A DNA stretch of 64,000 nt from Lacipirellula parvula. GTDB taxonomy: Bacteria; Planctomycetota; Planctomycetia; Pirellulales; Lacipirellulaceae. This document shows, one piece after another, positions 53,537 through 61,041 of the stretch (position 1 is its first letter; every line of letters begins with the position of its first letter). The notes below the pieces were generated by a model. That model did no database searches and was not told where the DNA came from. It saw only the letters and a list, made by a program, of their open reading frames with translations. The stretch is from NCBI RefSeq assembly GCF_009177095.1, contig NZ_AP021861.1, positions 4,818,501 through 4,882,500 on the forward strand, read 5' to 3'. The translations under genes were made by a program, and so were the position numbers.

Positions 53537-54979
53537 ATGTCCAATTCTCCCGCCGAAGGCGCCTCTGAGGCCGAACTGCGCAGCTTCGTTCTCGAAGTGA
53601 CCGCGCGGCAGCCCAATGGCGTCGCTGATGCAACCGATGCGTCGACGTCTCCGCTTAGCATTCCGACGGCTCAGTCGGTCGAAGTGAAGCGCCGCCGACC
53701 TCGAACCAATAGCGTTACGTCGCCAATCGCGAGTGATGCAGAAGCGACGCAAGAAGCCGAAAACGTCGGCGTTCGGATCGACGCCGCGGCCGATGCTTCG
53801 CCCGTGCCTCAGCCATCGCATACCGTCGCCTCAGCCCCTAAGTCCGCGAAGGCTGAAGCGAACTCCATCAAACCGACAGCAGCACCAGAACTCATCCGAC
53901 CAGTCGAGCCCATCGCTCCCGCTCCACCTCAGCGTTCGCTCCCCGCTTGGTTCGCCAGCCTCAGCGTCCACCTGACGATGCTTGCGGTGCTCGCCACGGT
54001 TAGCCTCGCTACCGTCGATCCGCCGCGCCAGCTCGAAATGATCTTCGACTCCGCGCCAGCCTCTGAGGTGGAAGAAGTCGTCTTCGAAGAGCCTGCGGAA
54101 CCGATCGTCGATGCGACGGCAGACGTGGGTGCACTGGTCGCCGACGAGATCCCCTCGGAAGTGATCGACCCCGGTGCAGCCGCATTCGGCGGCTTCTCGC
54201 TCGACGAAGGCCTCGGCACGGGCCTCGATACGCCGGGCGGTACGGCGCCCATTGGCACGCCCGGCGGGGGCGGGCTGCTTGGCGAAGCGGGATCGCTCCT
54301 CGGCGCGGCCGGCGGTACAGGAACTGGAACCTTCGGCAGCGGCCTGGGCGCGGCGCCAACCGCCAAGTTCTTCGGCGCCGAGATAGCTGGGCGCCGAATT
54401 GTCTTCGTGCTCGACAACTCGGGCAGCATGCAGGGGGGCCGACTCGAAACTGTGATCGCCGAACTGCTTAACTGCCTCGATCGCCTCCGCGACGACCAGG
54501 AGTTTTACATTCTGTTCCACAGCGACGCCGTCTATCCGATGCTCTATCCCGATCCGATCGATCGCTACCTCCGCCCGACCGACGCGAACAAGCGGATGGT
54601 GGCCGCGTGGCTCGACACGGTCGAACTCTGCCTGGGAGATTCGGTCGAGGACGCGATCAACGCCGCGGCGATGATCGAACCCGACACGGTCTTCCTGCTG
54701 AGCGACGGCCGCATCCAGGGCGACAACAAGTTCCGCGTGCTGATGAACGGCAACGCCCGCAATTTCCCGATCCATACGTTTGCCGTCGGCATGAACGGCA
54801 GCGTCGCGGGCCGCAAGAATCTGCAAATGATCGCCGACGCCAACGGCGGTGATTTCACGGAGTCGGCAATCCCGCCCGAGATGCGCGACCTCTCGCGCAA
54901 CCACTTGCGGCCATACCACAACCAGACGCCCGGCCTCGTTTGGGGCCGCAACGTCAAACCGTTCAAGTTCGGCAAGTGA
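53537..54979 (+). CDS. Membrane-anchored vWA-domain protein
   Basis: The 480-aa protein has an unstructured polar N-terminal half and one helix (LHLTML-like SLSVHLTMLAVLATVSLAT). A Gly-rich linker (GGTGTGTFGSGLG) follows, then a von Willebrand A domain with the metal site VLDNSGSM and VFLLSDG near its end. The layout recalls planctomycete TonB-like or secretion-related proteins with a vWA tail. It probably binds partners through the metal site. Start ATG 53537 is chosen over TTG 53480. Confidence 0.83.
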   Translation: MSNSPAEGASEAELRSFVLEVTARQPNGVADATDASTSPLSIPTAQSVEVKRRRPRTNSVTSPIASDAEATQEAENVGVRIDAAADASPVPQPSHTVASAPKSAKAEANSIKPTAAPELIRPVEPIAPAPPQRSLPAWFASLSVHLTMLAVLATVSLATVDPPRQLEMIFDSAPASEVEEVVFEEPAEPIVDATADVGALVADEIPSEVIDPGAAAFGGFSLDEGLGTGLDTPGGTAPIGTPGGGGLLGEAGSLLGAAGGTGTGTFGSGLGAAPTAKFFGAEIAGRRIVFVLDNSGSMQGGRLETVIAELLNCLDRLRDDQEFYILFHSDAVYPMLYPDPIDRYLRPTDANKRMVAAWLDTVELCLGDSVEDAINAAAMIEPDTVFLLSDGRIQGDNKFRVLMNGNARNFPIHTFAVGMNGSVAGRKNLQMIADANGGDFTESAIPPEMRDLSRNHLRPYHNQTPGLVWGRNVKPFKFGK

Positions 54980-54983
54980 CCCT

Positions 54984-55008
54984 CGTTCCCACGCTCCGCG
55001 TGGGAACG
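54984..55008. repeat. CGTTCCCACGC palindrome
   Basis: An 11-bp perfect stem with a 3-nt loop (TCC) lies 5 bp after the vWA stop. A second GCCGC/GCGGC hairpin follows at about 55018. It is repeat-like and may also act as a terminator. Confidence 0.6.
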
Positions 55009-55072
55009 CCTACAACGCCGCTCCGCGGCGCGCAGAACAGGCATGCAGCCGACGAAAAGATCGCCGACCCGC

Positions 55073-55078
55073 TAAATT
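55073..55078 (+). promoter_or_regulatory. TAAATT -10 box, 6 nt before the ATG at 55085
   Basis: Leaderless-type spacing, as with the small genes inside the element. Confidence 0.45.
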
Positions 55079-55084
55079 ATCCGT

Positions 55085-55273
55085 ATGGACGACGAAACTA
55101 AGACGCTGCTGCGAGAGATCCGCGATCTGCAGCGTGAGCAACTGGAACTGACGCGAAAAATCTATTCCGGCGTCCCGCCCTGGCTGAACTGGCATTTCAG
55201 CCTCCGCCAAGTCCTGATCGTGGTGACGGTCGTGGCAGTCGTGCTGGGCACTCTCGTCATGGTGAACCGATGA
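55085..55273 (+). CDS. Small membrane protein, 62 aa
   Basis: A charged coiled-coil-like start (ETKTLLREIRDLQREQLEL) precedes one helix (LRQVLIVVTVVAVVLGTLVM). Small proteins of this layout are widespread in planctomycetes; no function can be named. The -10 box lies 6 nt upstream and there is no ribosome site. Confidence 0.65.
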   Translation: MDDETKTLLREIRDLQREQLELTRKIYSGVPPWLNWHFSLRQVLIVVTVVAVVLGTLVMVNR

Positions 55274-55304
55274 AAGCCCAGCGAGAAAGATGGCCGCCAC
55301 AAGC

Positions 55305-55310
55305 TATAAT
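55305..55310 (+). promoter_or_regulatory. Consensus TATAAT -10 box, 6 nt before the ATG at 55317
   Basis: A perfect TATAAT with 6 nt to the ATG predicts a leaderless mRNA. Confidence 0.6.
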
Positions 55311-55316
55311 TCCAGC

Positions 55317-55538
55317 ATGAAACGCCTACCCCCTCGACTCCGCTGCGAAGTCTGCGGCGACATCGCGACCGTCCTCGCCGACAATCTGCGCGTCTGGAAC
55401 GAAATCTGCGCCCTTCCCAACGGCGATCCACGCCGCGCTGAAGGAGTCTGGATGGACACCGAGTGCCCCAACTGCGGCATCAATCGCCAGGTGATTTACC
55501 CGCCGGAGAAGGAAGACAACCGCGAGATCATCTTCTAA
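55317..55538 (+). CDS. Small zinc-ribbon-like protein, 73 aa
   Basis: The product has CEVCGD near residue 10 and CPNCG near residue 52, spaced like a zinc ribbon, between MKRLPPRLR and a charged tail. It may bind nucleic acid. The promoter TATAAT lies 6 nt before this ATG, so the upstream in-frame start at 55290 is rejected. Confidence 0.65.
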   Translation: MKRLPPRLRCEVCGDIATVLADNLRVWNEICALPNGDPRRAEGVWMDTECPNCGINRQVIYPPEKEDNREIIF

Positions 55539-55543
55539 AAGAC

Positions 55544-55650
55544 GAACCACTAAGACGCCAAGGCACGAAAGAAATCACGAAGAGCGCCGAACTCAATTCT
55601 CTCGGAGTTACTTCGTGCAGCTCTTAATTCCTTCGAGCCTTCGTGGTTGG
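55544..55650. repeat. Imperfect inverted repeat
   Basis: Arms 55544-55582 and 55611-55650, built from AACCAC, CGAAG and similar units, are reverse complements with several mismatches. It resembles the other long inverted repeats at 5157 and 57093. Confidence 0.55.
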
Positions 55651-55665
55651 CATTCCCACCAGCGC

Positions 55666-55763
55666 AAAAAAAGCGGGCCTCGAACGAGTCAAAGACACTT
55701 TGACTGCGACAGATCGGTCAGGGGCAAGTGAACCGATCCGCCAAAACTTCGTTCGAGGCCCCG
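55666..55763 (-). ncRNA. Candidate structured small RNA or three-way-junction repeat
   Basis: A perfect 13-bp outer stem (55675-55687 with 55749-55761) encloses an 8-bp hairpin with a 3-nt loop (55687-55705) and a 7-bp hairpin with a 13-nt C-rich loop on the minus strand (55712-55738). Read on the minus strand it is followed by a U7 tract (55666-55672), as at an intrinsic terminator. It lies in a 700-bp gap with no gene. It might be a small RNA, a terminator or a mobile palindromic repeat. Confidence 0.4.
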
Positions 55764-56256
55764 CGGGCCAGTGAGATTGGGTCGCCCGGCAGCTTTCACC
55801 GTCAGGCGACGCACCTATTAGATGCACGCGATGTGCCAATGCTTGCGCGACGTCGCGCGCCGCGCGTCGACGCGTCAACGCAACCGCTGCTCGCTACTCG
55901 CTTTAGCGTGAGACAAAAGAAACGTATTCAACGCTTTACGGCGGCAAACGCCTACCAGCAACTAGGCGATTTCGCTACGGCGTTCTTCCCCACCCTGTCT
56001 CGTCCCGCCGCATTCGCACCTCGCGTTTCAATCCGGGGTCAAACTCCACCGCTTCGCGTCCCAAGTTGAGATTGCTCGTCGCCAACGGCCACCGTAAAGT
56101 GATTCCAGCAGGCTCCTTACAGCGTTTGGTAAAATCGCCAAACCCTCATCTCCTGCTGACCGTAAATAGGAAGCGGGCTATATTGCCAAGCTTTCGCCGC
56201 CCGCGCCATCGCCGCTTGCGGCTTCGCCTCCATCGTCGTCCGCAGGAATCGTCGCC
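55764..56256. other. Intergenic region upstream of kdsA
   Basis: No protein-like frame is seen. TATATT at about 56178 may be the kdsA -10 box. Confidence 0.4.
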
Positions 56257-57081
56257 GTGCCCCACAATCCCGCCCGCATTGGTCCCTATCTGTGCGGCGC
56301 CGGTCAGCCCCTCCTGTGGATCGCCGGCCCCTGCGTCCTCGAAGATTTCGGCGCCGCCCTCCATATCGCGGAGGAACTGAAACGCATCGCAAGCGCCGTC
56401 GGCGTGCAGCTCGTCTTCAAGGCGTCGTTCGATAAGGCCAACCGCACGAGCGTCAATTCATTCCGCGGTCCTGGCCTCGCCGCCGGCTTGCAAATCCTTG
56501 CCGACGTCCGCGACAAAACCGGCTTGCCGATCACCACCGACATTCACGAGTCGTCGCAAGCCGCCCCCGCCGGCGAAGTGGTCGACGTGCTGCAAATCCC
56601 CGCCTTCCTGGCGCGACAGACCGACCTGCTCGTCGCGGCTGCGCAAACCGGCAAGCCGGTCCATGTGAAGAAGGGGCAGTTCATGGCCCCCAATGACATG
56701 CGGCATGTGATCACGAAGCTAGGGGAGGGGGGCTGCGAAGACGTCCTCCTCTGCGAGCGCGGCACCTTCTTCGGCTACGGCCGGCTGGTGAGCGACATGC
56801 GTTCGATCCCGCAAATGCAGGCCCTAGGCTGCCCGGTGGTGTTCGACGCCACCCACAGCGTGCAAGAGCCAGGCGGCCTCGGCGATAAGACGGGCGGCAA
56901 CCGTGCGATGGTTGAACCGCTAGCCCGCGCCGCGATGGCCCTCGGCGCCGACGGCCTCTTCACCGAAACGCATCCCGAACCCGACAAGTCGCCCAGCGAT
57001 GGCCCCAACATGATCCCCCTCGGCGAAATCGAAGCGGTGATGCGGCGACTCCTGAAGATCCGCGCGGCCGCGCTTGGTTAA
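56257..57081 (+). CDS. kdsA: 3-deoxy-8-phosphooctulonate (KDO-8-P) synthase
   Basis: The 274-aa enzyme condenses arabinose-5-phosphate and PEP to KDO-8-phosphate, for lipopolysaccharide core synthesis. The conserved blocks [61 protein letters not shown] and [19 protein letters not shown] are all present. The start is GTG 56257, with AGGA 9 nt upstream. Its presence indicates that the host makes KDO-containing lipopolysaccharide. It stands alone, followed by a large inverted repeat. Confidence 0.96.
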   Translation: MPHNPARIGPYLCGAGQPLLWIAGPCVLEDFGAALHIAEELKRIASAVGVQLVFKASFDKANRTSVNSFRGPGLAAGLQILADVRDKTGLPITTDIHESSQAAPAGEVVDVLQIPAFLARQTDLLVAAAQTGKPVHVKKGQFMAPNDMRHVITKLGEGGCEDVLLCERGTFFGYGRLVSDMRSIPQMQALGCPVVFDATHSVQEPGGLGDKTGGNRAMVEPLARAAMALGADGLFTETHPEPDKSPSDGPNMIPLGEIEAVMRRLLKIRAAALG

Positions 57082-57092
57082 CGTTCCGTTTG

Positions 57093-57254
57093 AACCGCCA
57101 AGACGCCAAGAGCGCCAAGGAAAAATACATAAGAATGCTGGAACCGCGGATGAACGCCGATGAACGCAGATAGGATGGGGATCTGTTATTTTTCACCTGC
57201 GTTTATCTGCGGTTTCCAGTTTCTTCCTTGGCGCTCTTGGCGTCCTTGGCGGTT
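57093..57254. repeat. Large nested inverted repeat after kdsA
   Basis: Arms 57093-57122 and 57224-57254 match except for one inserted base (AACCGCCAAG... against ...CTTGGCGGTT). Inside, AACCGCGGATGAACGC-like units face AAACGCAGATAAAC-type units. It ends 23 bp before the next ATG. Confidence 0.8.
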
Positions 57255-57277
57255 AAATCTCTTTCATTCCTAACGAC

Positions 57278-59488
57278 ATGAAAAATAATCCCTGGGTCTG
57301 GATCTCCGCCGTCGCGGCCGTGGTCGTCACGGCGCTGATCGTTTCCAGCGCGAATCGCTCCGCTCCGACTCGCGGCCGCACGCTGGGGCGAGACAGCGTC
57401 GACGGCGGGGCTTTCCTCCGCAGCGTTGCCGCGACGCTCAACGATCTTGCCAACAGCGTCGACCTGGAACTCCAGCCCGCGCAGCCGATTCTCACGGCCT
57501 CAACCAGCAGCGACGGCAAGGAAGTCCTCGCCACTGTCTCCGAGAACCCCGCCTCTCCCGACGGCCAGTACAACTACCTGCTCGCCAACAGCGGCAATGC
57601 GAACTTCCTATCCGTCGGCGTCGAGCCGGGCGACATCGTCCGGTACTACGTCAACATGGATGAAGAGTCGGCCGAGCGCGGCATCGACCAGAAAGCAGCC
57701 GCGCTCGAACTGCGCGTGCGCCGCCTCGATTCGCGCGATCCTGAAAACGCCCTCATCATCGAAACGCCGCTGAACGGCCCCTCGCCGACGCCGGCCCGCG
57801 TTGAAATCTGGCGCTATTCCGACAAGCGCATGGATGCGATTCGCTCTGCTCTCAACCGCTATAACAAGCTTCGTTTGCCGGCGCTCGGCTGGGAACCGGC
57901 TCCTGACCTCGGCGCGTTGCAGCAGATTGTCGAACGCGCGAACCAATGGTTTCGCAGCCGCCCGCTCGCCGACAAAGACTGGAAGCGCGAACCGCTGCTC
58001 GTCGGCGTCGTCGCTGAACTCCCGAAGCCGACTACCGAGCCACAACAACGCGCTTTCGCCAGCCTGGAAAAGATGCTCTCCACCGAGGAGCTGCGCGACG
58101 GCGTTTTCGCCGACTGGGAAGGCCGTGCACTTGCCGAGGCGGTATGGGCCCGCGACGTCGCTCTGTGGGCCCGCGGCACGGCCGACACCGACGAGAAGGT
58201 AGCCGCCGCGCTGTTCGACTGGACGGTTCGCAACGTGCAGCTCGATCCCACGCCGACGCTGTTCGCCGACCGGACCGCGGGCGGCGAAAACAAAACCGAG
58301 GCCAATGCAGAACCGGCTGACTCGATCCACCGACCATGGCAAGCAATGGTGTTTGGCCACGGCAGCGCCGCTCACCGCGCGTGGGTCTTCGTTGAATTGC
58401 TGCGGCAACAAAACATTGCCGCGGCAATCATTCGCCCGTTGGAAGGCGATCCCGCCAAACTGCCGCTGCTCGTCGGCGTCTTCATCGGCGACGAAGTGCA
58501 GCTGTTCGATCCGCAACTCGGCTTGCCGCTCCGCAATAAGGACGGCGGCGTCGCCACGCTCGCTGAAGTCTCCGCCGACGACTCGCTGCTGCGTCAGTTC
58601 GACGTCGACGGCGAGTACGCCTACGGCGCCACGGCTGAACAAATGGCGGGGGTCGAAGCCTTCATCGTCGCCAGCCCGCTGCAGCTCTCTCGGCGCGCCC
58701 AGGAATTAGAGAAGGCACTGGAAGGCGAGAACTTCGTTCGCCTTGCCGCCGATCCGCAGGCCGTCGCCGCTCGCCTCGCGAAAGTCCCGCAAGTCCAACA
58801 AACCAAGTTGTGGACGTTGCCCTACCAGTCGTACCTCGACGAACAAACAATCGGCCCGAATTCACGCGAGCTGTCGATCAACGAATTCGCGCCGTTCGCC
58901 GAGCGCCCGCTCCTGTGGAAGGGACGCGCGCTGCATCTGCAAGGCAACAAAGGGATTCGCGCCGAAGAACGGAGCGACCCGCTTGCTGAAGCACGGCAAG
59001 GCCATCTTGAAGCGCTGGTCCTCTACCAAGACGGCTCTGTTCGTCCCAGTAATAAGAAGCTCGACGCATTCGACGCGCTCAAGGACGCGAAAGGACCAGT
59101 CTACTCCGCCAGCAAAGCCGCAGCCGGGTATTGGCTCGGCCTGTTGAGCTACGACCGCGGCAACTACGACGTCGCCCTCGATTGGCTTGGCGAGCGCACT
59201 CTCAATCAAGAGCGCTCCAGTCGCTGGGCTAACGGCGCTCGTTACAACCTCGCCCGCACCCATGAAGCTCTCGGGCATAACGACGAAGCAGTGAAGCTGC
59301 TGCAATCCGACCCGAAGGATGCCCCGCAACGCCACGGCAACTTGCTGCGGGCGAAGCAACTTGCCGCCGGGGCCCCCGCGGCCGATGAACCGGCTGACGC
59401 GGCAGCTGAAGAGGCGGACGCTGAGCCTGCCGCAGATTCAACTTCGCCCGAGCCAACGGAACCCGCAGCAGACGCCGCCACGAAGTAA
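57278..59488 (+). CDS. Membrane-anchored transglutaminase-like/TPR protein, catalytic Cys not seen
   Basis: The 736-aa protein has an N-terminal helix (WISAVAAVVVTALIV). A long middle region has GHGSAAHRAWVFVELLRQQN, which lines up with the transglutaminase-like active-site helix, but the usual Cys is Ala or His. Helical repeats follow near 640-690 (AAGYWLGLLSYDRGNYDVAL), like TPRs. An Ala/Glu/Pro-rich tail ends it. It is probably periplasmic and non-catalytic, perhaps a binding or scaffold protein. The inverted repeat ends 23 bp upstream. There is no clear ribosome site. Confidence 0.75.
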   Translation: MKNNPWVWISAVAAVVVTALIVSSANRSAPTRGRTLGRDSVDGGAFLRSVAATLNDLANSVDLELQPAQPILTASTSSDGKEVLATVSENPASPDGQYNYLLANSGNANFLSVGVEPGDIVRYYVNMDEESAERGIDQKAAALELRVRRLDSRDPENALIIETPLNGPSPTPARVEIWRYSDKRMDAIRSALNRYNKLRLPALGWEPAPDLGALQQIVERANQWFRSRPLADKDWKREPLLVGVVAELPKPTTEPQQRAFASLEKMLSTEELRDGVFADWEGRALAEAVWARDVALWARGTADTDEKVAAALFDWTVRNVQLDPTPTLFADRTAGGENKTEANAEPADSIHRPWQAMVFGHGSAAHRAWVFVELLRQQNIAAAIIRPLEGDPAKLPLLVGVFIGDEVQLFDPQLGLPLRNKDGGVATLAEVSADDSLLRQFDVDGEYAYGATAEQMAGVEAFIVASPLQLSRRAQELEKALEGENFVRLAADPQAVAARLAKVPQVQQTKLWTLPYQSYLDEQTIGPNSRELSINEFAPFAERPLLWKGRALHLQGNKGIRAEERSDPLAEARQGHLEALVLYQDGSVRPSNKKLDAFDALKDAKGPVYSASKAAAGYWLGLLSYDRGNYDVALDWLGERTLNQERSSRWANGARYNLARTHEALGHNDEAVKLLQSDPKDAPQRHGNLLRAKQLAAGAPAADEPADAAAEEADAEPAADSTSPEPTEPAADAATK

Positions 59489-59530
59489 TGCTCACTGAGT
59501 TACCAGGCTCGCCTTGCGGAACAGCATGCC

Positions 59531-60010
59531 ATGAACGTCGATCTCACGCCCACGCTCGTGGAGATGTACCGCGAAACGTTCGAAGGCGAGGTCCACCCTG
59601 GCTGGACTTGGATCGTCGGCGGCGCGCCTGAAGAATCCGTCCTTGGCACGCTGCAAGCGCTCACCGCCGAGCAAGCCTACGCCGAGCCCGCGTCCGGCCG
59701 CCAACCAATCGCTGCCCATGCAAACCATCTCAAGTACGCGCTCGAACTGACGCTTCGTCGCCTCCATGGGGAGAACCCGCCGACCGACTGGCCCGGCAGC
59801 TTCAACCCCGGCCCCGCGTTGCCTGCCGCTTGGGAGAATCTGCAAGCCGACTTGCGGCAGGCCTACGAGGGCGTGCTGGACTTCTTCAACGCGCTGCGCG
59901 ACAAACCGATCGCCGAATGGCAACCGATCCATGCCGTCGGCCTCTCGGCGATGATCGGCCACAACGCCTACCACCTCGGCGCTATCCGGCAGCTGCTGCC
60001 ACGTTCGTGA
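59531..60010 (+). CDS. DinB-like metal-binding protein
   Basis: The 159-aa protein has the four-helix DinB/YfiT pattern with three likely metal His residues, in AHANHLKYALEL near 65 and IGHNAYHLGAIRQL near the C-terminus. Members include thiol transferases and DNA-damage-induced proteins; the actual role is unknown. It follows the preceding gene by 42 bp on the same strand and might share its transcript. Confidence 0.85.
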   Translation: MNVDLTPTLVEMYRETFEGEVHPGWTWIVGGAPEESVLGTLQALTAEQAYAEPASGRQPIAAHANHLKYALELTLRRLHGENPPTDWPGSFNPGPALPAAWENLQADLRQAYEGVLDFFNALRDKPIAEWQPIHAVGLSAMIGHNAYHLGAIRQLLPRS

Positions 60011-60055
60011 TACGTTCGCCCATACTTTACCCGCAGGTATCAGTTCTCCCTGCTC

Positions 60056-60349
60056 CTACTCCCGCGGAGTAGCGTCCACCTGCGGCCAGCGTTCCCACCA
60101 GTGGTCATCCACGGCGTGGTCGCGTGGGCCGTGATACTTCCAATGGACCGCTTCTTGGAGCGTGAGTTTGCGAATTCCACAATTCGAGATGCTGCATCCC
60201 GAGGGTGTTCCGTCGACGAGCGAAACTCCGTAGACGCCGTCCAAATCTTCCGGCGAATTGCCTTCGATGCACAGGCAAGGATGGAAGCGACAATCCTCGT
60301 AAAGTTCTCCCGGCAACAATTCGCCCGGTTGGCTGATCAAGGTTGGCAT
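60056..60349 (-). CDS. Unknown protein, 97 aa
   Basis: The protein is Cys-, Trp- and acid-rich (YEDCRFHPCLCIEGN, SISNCGIRKL, DDHWWERWPQ). Four to five Cys residues could bind metal. I do not recognise a family. It converges with the DinB-like gene and lies upstream of nothing obvious. Composition and length suggest a real gene. Confidence 0.65.
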   Translation of the reverse strand: MPTLISQPGELLPGELYEDCRFHPCLCIEGNSPEDLDGVYGVSLVDGTPSGCSISNCGIRKLTLQEAVHWKYHGPRDHAVDDHWWERWPQVDATPRE

Positions 60350-60401
60350 CGCTTACTCACGTAGTAATCAGTAGAAGACGGCGGTTGTGATCGGAGCGAG
60401 T

Positions 60402-60830
60402 TTAACCGCCTTCCCCCGGCACCATCACCATCCAGCCGACGCCGAACTTATCCGTCAGCATCCCGTACTTCGGCGACCAAAACGTCTTCGCGAGCGGCAT
60501 CGTCACTTTGCCTCCCTCCGCCAGCGCCGCAAACGCCCGTTCCGCTTCTGCTTCGCTTGCTGTTTGAAAGACAAGCGCGAACCCTGCGAACTTCGACTTG
60601 TCGTCGCACCCGTCGGAGCAAAGGACGCGCGTCTCGCCGACCGTAAACTCCGCATGCATCACCTTCGTCTCGAACCCGGGCTGCAGCATCCCCGGCGGCG
60701 GCGGGGCAGGGCTCTCGTTGAACCGCATCAGCATCCCCGGCTTCGCGCCGATCGCCGATTGGTAAAATGCAATCGCCTCGTCACAGCGGCCGCTGAAGAA
60801 GAGGTAGTTCAACACTTGGGGAGCGCTCAT
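60402..60830 (-). CDS. PhnB-like VOC-family protein
   Basis: The 142-aa protein starts with APQVLNYLFFSGRCDEAIAFY and contains VMHAEFTVGE, FAGFALVFQTAS and FGVGWMVMV, the landmarks of the PhnB/YjdN branch of the vicinal-oxygen-chelate superfamily (glyoxalase/bleomycin-resistance fold). Members bind metal through two beta-alpha-beta units; many have unknown substrates. No operon partner is clear. Confidence 0.9.
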   Translation of the reverse strand: MSAPQVLNYLFFSGRCDEAIAFYQSAIGAKPGMLMRFNESPAPPPPGMLQPGFETKVMHAEFTVGETRVLCSDGCDDKSKFAGFALVFQTASEAEAERAFAALAEGGKVTMPLAKTFWSPKYGMLTDKFGVGWMVMVPGEGG

Positions 60831-61041
60831 ATCGGCCTCGCGGAGTTAGAAGCGTGCCAGTTGATTCGTCTTGCTAGCATTCACAGCGACCGATCTTAGC
60901 TGAATTCATCCGCGAAATGAATTCTCCGAGCGATTTAATGGTCTCGCCTCTCTAACAAAACCGAAAGAAAGAAAACGGCTGCGTTTCGTTGCAGCTCGCT
61001 CTCATCGCACGACTCTTCTTCCTCATCTCAGCATACTGCTC

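Noticed and set aside
55666-55763. A tRNA or tRNA-like gene
   Set aside because: The fold has three stems, not a cloverleaf, the closing stem is 13 bp, and no T-loop GTTCRANNC or CCA end is in place.
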